Positions 1-5,290 of a DNA stretch of 11,417 nt are shown in pieces. The notes beneath the pieces were generated by a model. That model was not told where the DNA came from. It did not search any database and was given only the letters and a program-made list of their open reading frames with translations. A program made the translations under genes and the position numbers. Each line of letters opens with the position of its first letter. Position 1 is the first letter of the stretch. Location of the stretch: the NCBI GenBank assembly GCA_014523695.1, contig JAATVS010000515.1, positions 1 to 11,417 of the forward strand. Reading direction: 5' to 3'. Source of the DNA: Nitrososphaerales archaeon TH5895. GTDB taxonomy: Archaea; Thermoproteota; Nitrososphaeria; Nitrososphaerales; Nitrososphaeraceae.

Positions 1-173
1 CCTATTGTCCGGAATGTAACCACGTTGCAATAAAACGATATGGCTATGATATTTTGTCATGGAACCTCGATAAGACTAACTCTTGTAAAAATTGTGGCAA
101 CCACATACCGGTAATTGGGTCACTAAAGAAGAACAGCAGGAGAGGAAGTAGTGTGTTTCGGATAATTCAATGA
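1..173 (+). CDS. C-terminal end of AmmeMemoRadiSam-type radical SAM protein (partial)
   Basis: The reading frame is open from the window edge (first full codon at 3) to a TGA at 171-173, giving the last 56 residues of a longer protein. It begins YCPECNHVAIKRYGYDIL and continues with CKNCGNHIPVIG, so two CxxC pairs flank an 'I-R-YGYDI' strand. This arrangement is known from the C-terminus of the AmrS/PflA-like radical SAM proteins of the AmmeMemoRadiSam system, which end in a small zinc-ribbon-like module after the radical SAM barrel. The catalytic CxxxCxxC cluster and barrel lie upstream of the window, so the assignment rests on the tail alone. Partner genes (MEMO1-like and AMMECR1-like) are not visible here. 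A different protein with a zinc-ribbon tail is the main alternative. Confidence 0.6.
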   Translation, partial: YCPECNHVAIKRYGYDILSWNLDKTNSCKNCGNHIPVIGSLKKNSRRGSSVFRIIQ

Positions 174-204
174 CGTAATATCCTCCATATTCATCAATCA
201 TGAG

Positions 205-213
205 CATTTTTTA
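205..213 (+). terminator. T-tract after the radical SAM gene
   Basis: A run of six T at 207-212 lies about 35 bases after the stop at 171-173. Short T-runs without a strong hairpin are the usual archaeal terminator signal. Weak support. Confidence 0.3.
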
Positions 214-324
214 CGCAGCGTAGCCGTAGGAGTAACTTCATACCTCAATTGTAAATAGATAGGGGTTGATAGAAACGATAGATACCAGAGTTGTGGGTGC
301 TCATATCTATATGGTTAGTCCATT

Positions 325-341
325 CGAAAAATAAAGGCTAG
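325..341 (-). terminator. T-rich terminator after the metzincin-like gene
   Basis: On the minus strand, CCTTTATTTTTCG follows about 20 bases after the stop codon of the gene ending at 359. This fits an archaeal oligo-T terminator. No hairpin is needed or obvious. Confidence 0.35.
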
Positions 342-358
342 ACTGCGTTTAGATAGGA

Positions 359-937
359 CTAAGATATGTATGATTGGCTCCTTTTGTCAAATTCCTTTAT
401 GAGCTCGAATTTTTGATCAAAGCTGTTCTGAAGTGCTCCTAACTCAGGGAATACAGACCAAGGTTCGTATCTTGCCATTATAGTTGCAGGATGTTTTTCT
501 CCCAAGAGCGACCTACATATCTCGTAGGTCATATATCGTACGCGAAGCTCGTCGATGATGCCAAAGCTATGCAGATATTCATGTGTTAGAACTGTAAATA
601 TGAATGAATTGTATTGCTCGGTAGATTTGTTCGTCTTGATGAGACCTAATATCCGCTTGTTTACAATGATCATGTTAGAGCCTAATACATGGTAGGCCCC
701 GAGATTGCCAGGCAGCCCTTGTAAAACCAGACAAAGTCCTGCCCTGTGCATCTTGAATTTTTGTTCAACTCCTAGCTTTACGAGTTCAAATGCATCGTTA
801 AAGCCTTCTACTCTTAGCAGTTTATCCGCATAGTACTGTTGACGTTCTTGATCGGCAATATTCAAATGGGTGTTATCGGTGCCAGATGATCTCTGCTTTC
901 GTTGTGATCCGGGCGCTGACGCTGAAGATGACGGCAA
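359..937 (-). CDS. Metzincin-like zinc metalloprotease (HExxHxxGxxD)
   Basis: This 192-residue protein has a clear zinc-protease signature: HEYLHSFGIID at residues 119-129 reads HExxHxxGxxD, with E120 as the expected general base and H119, H123 and D129 as candidate zinc ligands. M136, seven residues on, could supply a Met-turn. In established metzincins the third ligand is His or, in the snapalysin group, Asp. The preceding helix (IFTVLT) and the roughly 60-residue C-terminal tail are consistent with a compact single-domain protease. The first 25 residues are Ser/Pro-rich and likely disordered. No signal peptide is visible, so it is probably cytosolic. The start is a TTG at 935-937; coding-like sequence continues upstream without any start codon, so the true N-terminus is uncertain. 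The substrate is unknown. It is unlike the archaemetzincin at 6547-7116 because it lacks the cysteine motif. Confidence 0.7.
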   Translation of the reverse strand: MPSSSASAPGSQRKQRSSGTDNTHLNIADQERQQYYADKLLRVEGFNDAFELVKLGVEQKFKMHRAGLCLVLQGLPGNLGAYHVLGSNMIIVNKRILGLIKTNKSTEQYNSFIFTVLTHEYLHSFGIIDELRVRYMTYEICRSLLGEKHPATIMARYEPWSVFPELGALQNSFDQKFELIKEFDKRSQSYIS

Positions 938-1043
938 CGATGGCGTAGATGATGGTGGTGGATTTTGTGTTTCATGAGATGATCCTTCAAATTCTTCGTA
1001 TTTTACTATCCTCTATCTCCTCTAGATAGTATTCGCATTTTGT

Positions 1044-1057
1044 CTTAATATAATTTT
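1044..1057 (-). promoter_or_regulatory. TATA box for the metzincin-like gene
   Basis: On the minus strand AAAATTATATTAAG is a good archaeal TATA element. Transcription would begin near 1024. The transcript then carries GAGGAGATAGAGG just ahead of an in-frame GTA codon (1004-1006) and 90 bases ahead of the TTG at 937. Confidence 0.45.
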
Positions 1058-1156
1058 GGACTAGGAAAAGGCTCAAGACAAATTCATACAAACTATCAAA
1101 CTTTCTTAAATTGTCTATCGCGTGTGTCTGTCATCAGTCTTTGCACATTGCATAGA

Positions 1157-1172
1157 CTAAAAAAAAGAGATC
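1157..1172 (-). terminator. T-rich terminator after the small exported protein
   Basis: The minus strand reads CTCTTTTTTTTAG here, an eight-T run about 55 bases beyond the stop at 1223. It is the strongest minus-strand T-run near this gene. Confidence 0.45.
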
Positions 1173-1222
1173 GTTACTGGTTCCGGTTTGTTTAAACACA
1201 AATAAAAACGCAGATAACGCTT

Positions 1223-1459
1223 CTATGACTGATTGCCGCCACCAAAGCCTAGCATTTCACCTAGCTGCTCTAATGGACCACCTGATTGATTACCTGTTTG
1301 GTTGCCAGTTGCATTGTCTGCTGCTTGACCAGCTTCTTGAGTCATATTCTGAGCCATTGCTGGTTGAGCAAGTTGAAAACCTACCGAAACGGTCATCACA
1401 ATCATCAACGCTGCTGCTATCGAGGTTGTTATTTTGTTGTAGCTCTTTTCATTTGACAT
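1223..1459 (-). CDS. Small exported Asn/Gly-rich protein
   Basis: A 78-residue protein with a classic signal peptide: charged start (MSNEKSYNK), hydrophobic core from about residue 12 to 30, and an AQPAMAQ cleavage-like site near residues 31-37. The mature part is only about 42 residues and carries four N-x-S/T sites (NMT, NAT, NQT, NQS), which could be N-glycosylated at an archaeal cell surface. It ends with a short amphipathic stretch (PLEQLGEMLGFGG). The ATG at 1457-1459 was chosen over an upstream in-frame TTG at 1471 because a TATA box lies about 27 bases upstream, the spacing of a leaderless transcript. No domain is recognised. It stands alone between terminators. Exported peptides of this kind are common in ammonia-oxidising archaea; the function is unknown. 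Confidence 0.65.
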   Translation of the reverse strand: MSNEKSYNKITTSIAAALMIVMTVSVGFQLAQPAMAQNMTQEAGQAADNATGNQTGNQSGGPLEQLGEMLGFGGGNQS

Positions 1460-1480
1460 TGCTCCTATCAATATTTGAGG

Positions 1481-1492
1481 TATATTTTAAGC
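1481..1492 (-). promoter_or_regulatory. TATA box, leaderless promoter of the small exported protein
   Basis: On the minus strand GCTTAAAATATA is centred about 27 bases upstream of the ATG at 1457-1459. This places the transcription start at or next to the start codon. Confidence 0.5.
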
Positions 1493-1717
1493 TTTTTACT
1501 CAATTCTATGAAGAGTTGCATGACTAGATAAAGAAAATGTGACACATCACTAAGAGCCCTGATGTGCTTTTGCAGGAAATTAATGTAGATGAATGCTACG
1601 CTTTGAGCAACATCAAGATCCAATTTCAATGAAGATCCTTAATTGCGCATAAACTATCGACCGCATATCATATGCGCTAAAAGAGAAAAGAGCTAAATTG
1701 AACTTGATGCCAGGGCA

Positions 1718-1732
1718 ACAAAAAAGAAAAGG
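1718..1732 (-). terminator. T-rich terminator after the Gly/Ala-rich exported protein
   Basis: The minus strand reads CCTTTTCTTTTTTGTTG about 55 bases beyond the stop at 1786, a double T-run typical of archaeal termination. Confidence 0.4.
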
Positions 1733-1785
1733 TGGCGTTAATAACCGGTCTAGTGACTCAACTAACTCCTTTTACCAGCGATTCA

Positions 1786-2532
1786 CTATCCTTCGTCGTC
1801 ATTGTCGTCATTGCCTGTATCGTCTCCCTCTTCTGCGGCTGTGGCATTAAAGGAGTTCAGACTTTGAATGTCGCTAACGAGGTTTGCTAGTGCTGGAAAT
1901 GCGTTAAGAGAGTAGGTCACAATGAATGGTTCGTCCTCACCAACTACTTCAACAGCATTACCGGTGAACGGAACTGATGCGGAATTTCCTGAACCAACTT
2001 CAGCCAAGGCAAAAGTCTTTCCACCAACATTCACAATGTCGTCAAGGTCGCCGAATTCTTCAGGGATTGAGGTAGTATTCTCGAGTTCAACGTTGTTCCA
2101 TACAAATAGATCTACTGGTCTGCTAGCCTGATATGTCAATATGCCTGATAGCACTGCGTTGTCATCTCTAGGAGGTACGATTACTACCGCCTGTGTATCA
2201 TCTCTTCCTGGCACATCGCTTGGTGAAGATGATATCTGTCCTTGTTGTAACAAAGCTGCTCCAGCTGCCGCTGCTCCTCCGCCTCCTCCTGTTACTGCTC
2301 TCTCTTGTGATCCATTTTGTGTAGCTGCGCCTGGACCTGTTGATGCTGCCGCTGCTTCTCCGCCGCCTGCCTGTGTTTCATTCGCCGTACGGACACCTGA
2401 CTCGAAAAATGTCTCTTGAGCAGGCTGAGCTAATGCTGGTAGAGCCGTGGATTGGACCCCCAACACCATCACAGCACCAAGTAACGCGATAGGAATTGTC
2501 GACAAAAGTACTTTGATTTTGCTCTCTAACAT
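1786..2532 (-). CDS. Exported Gly/Ala-rich protein with acidic tail
   Basis: A 248-residue predicted extracellular protein. Residues 1-36 form a signal peptide (KIKVLLSTIPIALLGAVMVL, then a PALAQPAQ cleavage-like site). Residues about 50-95 are a low-complexity Gly/Ala/Ser/Thr linker that includes GGGGGAAAAGAA. Residues about 112-230 look like a folded, beta-rich domain (TQAVVIVPPRDDNAVLSG, VDLFVWNNVEL, EPFIVTYSLNAFPAL). The last 15 residues are strongly acidic (EEGDDTGNDDNDDEG) and could bind cations. No named domain is recognised. The gene follows the 62-residue unknown by 25 bases on the same strand, suggesting co-transcription, and is divergent from the ABC permease. An envelope role linked to that permease is possible but is inference only. 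Confidence 0.65.
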   Translation of the reverse strand: MLESKIKVLLSTIPIALLGAVMVLGVQSTALPALAQPAQETFFESGVRTANETQAGGGEAAAASTGPGAATQNGSQERAVTGGGGGAAAAGAALLQQGQISSSPSDVPGRDDTQAVVIVPPRDDNAVLSGILTYQASRPVDLFVWNNVELENTTSIPEEFGDLDDIVNVGGKTFALAEVGSGNSASVPFTGNAVEVVGEDEPFIVTYSLNAFPALANLVSDIQSLNSFNATAAEEGDDTGNDDNDDEG

Positions 2533-2557
2533 AGTCTTCGAATAAGATCAGCTGAAT

Positions 2558-2746
2558 TTAGGTCTTTCTTACGTTGTGGTAGGGTAAATTTTTCCGTAAA
2601 TCACTTAAATTTCTCTTCATATATTCTGCAGATCCACTGTTTAAGACCCATTGTTGCCAAATTTGAGATTCAGGGTGGGGATGATGAGCGTCTACCTGAC
2701 AAAGAAAGAGATACTTAATTTGCACATCTCTAACTGATACTTCCAT
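2558..2746 (-). CDS. Small conserved-looking protein of unknown function
   Basis: A 62-residue soluble protein starting MEVSVRDVQIKYLFLCQVDA and containing a His-rich stretch, DAHHPHPESQIWQQW (residues 19-33), followed by a basic, helical C-terminus (AEYMKRNLSDLRKNLP). The histidines could bind a metal, but no family is recognised. The ATG at 2744-2746 is preceded by AGAAGG with eight bases between, a plausible ribosome binding site. A TATA-like TTATAC element at 2808-2815 read on this strand would give a leader of about 40 bases. The gene ends 25 bases before the exported protein at 2532, so the two probably form one transcript. The composition looks like real coding sequence, but the length leaves room for doubt. 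Confidence 0.5.
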   Translation of the reverse strand: MEVSVRDVQIKYLFLCQVDAHHPHPESQIWQQWVLNSGSAEYMKRNLSDLRKNLPYHNVRKT

Positions 2747-2751
2747 ATTTT
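2744..2751 (+). promoter_or_regulatory. Possible TATA box for the permease at ATG 2777
   Basis: CATATTTT lies about 29 bases before the ATG at 2777. It overlaps the start of the divergent small gene. It competes with the TATTATAC element at 2808-2815, which would favour a shorter protein. Confidence 0.3.
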
Positions 2752-2776
2752 CGACCTTCTGAATGCCTAACCAATC

Positions 2777-4210
2777 ATGACTGTTCTTTCCATGCGAGGA
2801 ACTATCCTATTATACGTGAGGAGACAAAGAAATTTAAGATTGAACATAAAGGAAATATTCGGTCTTTCTCTGGGTGCCATTAGAGAAAGGAAAGTTCGGT
2901 CAGCCCTTACAATTTTGATGGTACTAGTAGGAAGCAGTCTTCTGGTAGCGGTGAACGCATTTGGTGCAGGCTTCAGTGACTTTTTCAACAAACAATTCGC
3001 AAATCTTGCTCCAAATATTCTATTTGTCTCGAGTGTACAGCAGGATCAAGATGATGGTGGCGGAGGAATAGGGAGTGTGGCACCTCCTCCTTCTGCAAAG
3101 ATTACTTTAAATGCAGCAGTAGAGTCGCGAATTCGTTCCCTTCCCTTCGTCAGTCTGGTGATCCCTTCTTATCAAGGCGATATTTCAATTCAATCTGGTA
3201 GTGAATCCAAATCCTTCTCCGTTTTGTCAATGGATCCAAGCCAACTCTTTGTCATATCTCCCACACTCGAGCTTATGGAGGGCTCAACACTTCCATCAGC
3301 AAATGATCCAACGGCGATCCTGGTGGCTGAGGATATAGCATTTCCTCCAGGTGAATCAACTGCTTTTATTAACTTAGGACAAAGCGTAAGACTAGCCTAT
3401 TCATTTGTTGATCCAGATACCGGGGAAGCAAAAGAGGAGTCGAAGAGCTTTGTAGTGCGAGGGATAATCGAGTCTACCGGAAACCCTACAGTTGACAATG
3501 CTGTTGTCATTGGCTTGCAACCAGGCGACGACCTGCTTCAACGTGCAGGTAAATACGATTCGTTATTTGTAGCTGCCACATCAACAGATTATGTCGATGC
3601 GGTTGAAGAAGAGATAAGGACTTTGTACGGTAACGACATAGGGATAACTACTGTACAAAACATTCTTAAGACTATTGAAGAATTCACTGGTGGAATAAAT
3701 GCATTCCTTGCAAGTATCGCTATTATTTCACTGGTAGTTGGTGCTGTTGGTATTATCACTACACTCTATACATCTGTTGTCGAAAGAATCCGAGAAATAG
3801 GGACATTGAAGGCCATTGGCGCCAAGAACACTACGATCCTTGGACTATTTCTTTTTGAAGCACTGCTTATCGGGATCATAGGAGCTTCATTAGGCCTAGT
3901 AGCAGGCATAGGAATGGGGTACCTACTTGCCAGTGCAAGTCCAGGAGGCGGCGGCGGAGGTGGGGATGCAGAGAGTGAAAGCGCTACGACAGGTAGTGGT
4001 GGTGCTGCAAGTTCTAATAGCGCTGCCAATGGTGACGAAGTAATAGGGGAACAACAGACTGAAGAACCTGAATCGCTTACCCCTGTATATCTTGGAGCAG
4101 ATATGATAAGGGTCTGGTTTATTTCAGTCGGTTTGAGCATCATGGCTGGAATTTATCCGGCCTGGAAAGCATCACGCTATCTTCCAGTGGATGCACTGAG
4201 AGCGCTTTAG
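2777..4210 (+). CDS. ABC transporter permease, MacB/FtsX family
   Basis: A 477-residue protein with the family's layout: a membrane helix at about 43-63 (after the cytoplasmic IKEIFGLSLGAIRERKVR), a large external domain at about 65-305, then helices at about 310-332, 354-385 and 445-462. The conserved ERIREIGTLKAIGAK loop (336-350) and the C-terminal YPAWKASRYLPVDALR (460-475) are diagnostic of FtsX-domain permeases. Such proteins work with a cytoplasmic ATPase to move lipids, lipoproteins or peptides, or to drive envelope mechanics. No ATPase gene is in this window. Between helices 3 and 4 there is an unusual Gly/Ser/Glu-rich insert (about 388-436). The start is uncertain: ATG 2777 gives an atypical 21-residue N-tail, whereas an in-frame TTG at 2840 would start directly at NIKEIFGL and sits about 29 bases after a TATA-like element. 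Confidence 0.88.
   Translation: MTVLSMRGTILLYVRRQRNLRLNIKEIFGLSLGAIRERKVRSALTILMVLVGSSLLVAVNAFGAGFSDFFNKQFANLAPNILFVSSVQQDQDDGGGGIGSVAPPPSAKITLNAAVESRIRSLPFVSLVIPSYQGDISIQSGSESKSFSVLSMDPSQLFVISPTLELMEGSTLPSANDPTAILVAEDIAFPPGESTAFINLGQSVRLAYSFVDPDTGEAKEESKSFVVRGIIESTGNPTVDNAVVIGLQPGDDLLQRAGKYDSLFVAATSTDYVDAVEEEIRTLYGNDIGITTVQNILKTIEEFTGGINAFLASIAIISLVVGAVGIITTLYTSVVERIREIGTLKAIGAKNTTILGLFLFEALLIGIIGASLGLVAGIGMGYLLASASPGGGGGGGDAESESATTGSGGAASSNSAANGDEVIGEQQTEEPESLTPVYLGADMIRVWFISVGLSIMAGIYPAWKASRYLPVDALRAL
2808..2815. promoter_or_regulatory. TATTATAC element usable in both directions
   Basis: Read forward, this TATA-like sequence lies about 28 bases before the in-frame TTG at 2840 of the permease. 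Read in reverse it lies upstream of the 62-residue gene starting at 2746. It lies inside the permease ORF if ATG 2777 is the true start. Confidence 0.3.
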
Positions 4211-4211
4211 A

Positions 4212-4307
4212 ATGAAGAATATAAGAGATGTTCGCAAGAAAGATCTCGATTACGTTAGGCAACCAGCACGGAGGCAGTTCCGACTCGCTGATTCAGAATT
4301 ATTGTAG
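4212..4307 (+). CDS. Possible 31-residue basic microprotein after the permease
   Basis: An ATG one base after the permease stop opens a 31-codon frame beginning MKNIRDVRKKDLDYVRQPAR. It is strongly charged and would be helical. Its placement suggests translational coupling to the permease. There is no homology I can recognise, and chance is a real alternative at this length. Confidence 0.22.
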   Translation: MKNIRDVRKKDLDYVRQPARRQFRLADSELL

Positions 4308-4416
4308 CTTGTCATATTAGCAGAGGCGAAGGTATATTCTTGCTTAGATATACTGCTAATCGACACAAGGTCGAGAAATCTTGCTCCGTAACTCGATTGA
4401 ATAATCTTAGGGACAT

Positions 4417-4447
4417 GTTATATAATATTGTTATAGTACTATATAAC
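4417..4447. repeat. Inverted repeat GTTATATA/TATATAAC
   Basis: GTTATATA (4417-4424) and TATATAAC (4440-4447) form perfect 8-base arms. Inside lies a perfect 12-base palindrome, TATAGTACTATA (4432-4443). It could be an operator or simply AT-rich structure. Confidence 0.45.
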
Positions 4448-4450
4448 GTC

Positions 4451-4568
4451 ATTGAACGTTCTGAACGACCTTTTATTAGGGTACATAAGGTAAACCGATA
4501 CTATTCTGAACGATATATTAGTTCAATTATAGTGTTCAATTGGGTTGAGCGTGAAAGCTAATTGAACG
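4451..4568. repeat. Cluster of ATTGAAC / TTCTGAACGA repeats
   Basis: TTCTGAACGA occurs at 4459-4468 and 4504-4513. ATTGAACG occurs at 4451-4458 and 4561-4568. The inverted form GTTCAATT occurs at 4521-4528 and 4534-4541. Six related copies in 118 bases is denser than expected, suggesting protein-binding sites or remains of a repeat element. Confidence 0.4.
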
Positions 4569-4570
4569 GC

Positions 4571-4596
4571 TGTATACATCGGGGTGAATGTATACA
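4571..4596. repeat. Perfect inverted repeat TGTATACAT/ATGTATACA
   Basis: Nine-base arms (4571-4579 and 4588-4596) flank an 8-base loop, CGGGGTGA. The arm core GTATAC is itself palindromic, and GTATACATG recurs about 45 bases downstream (near 4643). This is typical of an operator, or of a short hairpin RNA. Confidence 0.5.
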
Positions 4597-4677
4597 ACTT
4601 TATAAACATTAGAAGACTTGTCTACAGATTGTGGATTATCTCGTATACATGACATTCTATCCCAAGAGTGGCCCGTT

Positions 4678-4734
4678 TTAGCTGATAACTGATAGAACCA
4701 ACAGAACTGTAACCAATAAGACAGCGGTCTTCAT
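4678..4734 (-). CDS. Possible 18-residue hydrophobic peptide
   Basis: An ATG directly after a TAG (4735-4737) opens MKTAVLLVTVLLVLSVIS, a single hydrophobic helix resembling a signal peptide with nothing after it. It follows the coding-like frame at 4735-4911 on the same strand without a gap. It could be a transmembrane microprotein or the truncated start of a lost exported protein. Low certainty. Confidence 0.2.
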   Translation of the reverse strand: MKTAVLLVTVLLVLSVIS

Positions 4735-4911
4735 CTAAGACTCGTCAAGGTTAAACAGTATTACCGTTGCCGCACCTAAAGGAGCAGCAGGATCAGCAAG
4801 AGTGTTAATTAGAGCCATCCGGGCTTGACCACGTGGAATTAATGAAGCTTTACCCGAGCGAATGTTTACAACATAAATTCGATAGATCTTTAATACTGAG
4901 CTGATACACAG
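4735..4911 (-). pseudogene. Coding-like fragment without start codon
   Basis: The frame runs 58 codons from just after a TAG (4912-4914) to a TAG at 4735-4737. Its last part, ARMALINTLADPAAPLGAAT then VILFNLDES, reads like folded protein. The only normal start is an ATG at 4816-4818, which would leave 27 residues. I do not recognise the family. It could be a degraded gene, a microprotein or chance. Confidence 0.2.
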
Positions 4912-5165
4912 CTATAAGATCTGTCGATAATGATTATTCTTTACCAAATTCTGATTTCATCAGTTTGAAGTATCTGGATCAACTGGTGCGAACAGAACAG
5001 AACATTTTTGATCTTTACATGTAGTAAATAGAGCGCGATCATCCATGCTAAAGAAGATTATGGTACACATTATGATTTAATGTTAGCCTCTAATCTGAGA
5101 AGAACAGCTCTTAAATAATAATCGTATGAATTTAGCGATCATTTTCAATGGATACGAATTGTTAT

Positions 5166-5190
5166 TTACACTTATTTTTCATAAGTGTGA
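5166..5190. repeat. Inverted repeat ACACTTAT/ATAAGTGT upstream of promoter
   Basis: Perfect 8-base arms (5168-5175 and 5181-5188) flank a 5-base loop; with one G:T mismatch the arms extend to ten. It lies about 10 bases before the TATA-like element at 5200-5207, the position expected for a regulator site next to the TFB recognition region. Confidence 0.5.
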
Positions 5191-5199
5191 TTGACTAGA

Positions 5200-5207
5200 C
5201 TAAAAGA
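5200..5207 (+). promoter_or_regulatory. TATA-like element CTAAAAGA
   Basis: It is centred about 28 bases before the ATG at 5231, so transcription would begin at that codon. It would drive the upstream ORF and the membrane-anchored gene at 5291 together. Confidence 0.4.
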
Positions 5208-5230
5208 GGAACCTTACAGAATCAATACAT

Positions 5231-5287
5231 ATGACTAGAAAGGTGAGTAAAGCCAAAATCTGCCAAAAAGGAGGTTTGACGGAGTAG
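5231..5287 (+). CDS. 18-residue upstream ORF (possible leader peptide)
   Basis: ATG at 5231 reads MTRKVSKAKICQKGGLTE and stops with TAG at 5285-5287, three bases before the ATG of the next gene. The peptide is basic. Its codons for residues 13-15 contain AAGGAGG (5268-5274), and its last codons contain a second GGAG (5281-5284), both usable as ribosome binding sites for the following gene. A TATA-like element 28 bases upstream would make this ORF leaderless. The geometry suggests translational coupling or leader control of the downstream gene. The evidence is positional only, so it could be a chance frame across a leader. Confidence 0.35.
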   Translation: MTRKVSKAKICQKGGLTE

Positions 5288-5290
5288 GAT
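5281..5290 (+). promoter_or_regulatory. Ribosome binding region for the gene at 5291
   Basis: GGAG at 5281-5284 is six bases before the ATG at 5291, with a stronger AAGGAGG at 5268-5274, 16 bases away. An SD signal here, unlike the leaderless neighbours, fits an internal cistron. Confidence 0.5.

Larger units (their letters stand above)
1460..1785. other. Intergenic stretch, no gene supported
   Basis: Apart from the TATA box at 1481-1492 and the minus-strand terminator at 1718-1732, nothing firm is seen. A plus-strand frame of about 30 codons (about 1545-1630) looks mildly coding but has no upstream signal. Confidence 0.4.
4308..5165. other. AT-rich intergenic region with palindromes and coding-like scraps
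   Basis: No convincing full gene is seen in about 850 bases. The left part (4417-4596) holds clustered direct and inverted repeats. The right part holds two short coding-like frames: minus strand 4735-4911, ending LGAATVILFNLDES, and plus strand 4905-5022, containing SLKYLDQLVRTEQNIFDLYM. Neither has a proper start near its beginning. This is consistent with decayed genes. I find no tRNA or rRNA. Confidence 0.4.

Noticed and set aside
1225..1527. 100-codon plus-strand frame
   Set aside because: Antisense to the exported protein at 1223-1459, which has a signal peptide, a TATA box and a terminator; the opposite frame is Leu/Ser-rich as expected for a shadow.
2141..2419. 92-codon plus-strand frame rich in Pro/Ala
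   Set aside because: Its Pro and Ala runs are the antisense of the Gly/Ala linker of the gene at 1786-2532.
3766..4143. 125-codon minus-strand frame
   Set aside because: Antisense to the conserved C-terminal part of the permease; the Pro run mirrors poly-Gly.
4340..4561. 73-codon plus-strand frame
   Set aside because: Lies across the palindrome and repeat cluster; repetitive Arg/Tyr/Val composition, no start signals.
4905..5024. Plus-strand frame containing SLKYLDQLVRTEQNIFDLYM
   Set aside because: Looks protein-like but has no start codon at its head and only 39 codons; kept as a scrap within the intergenic entry.
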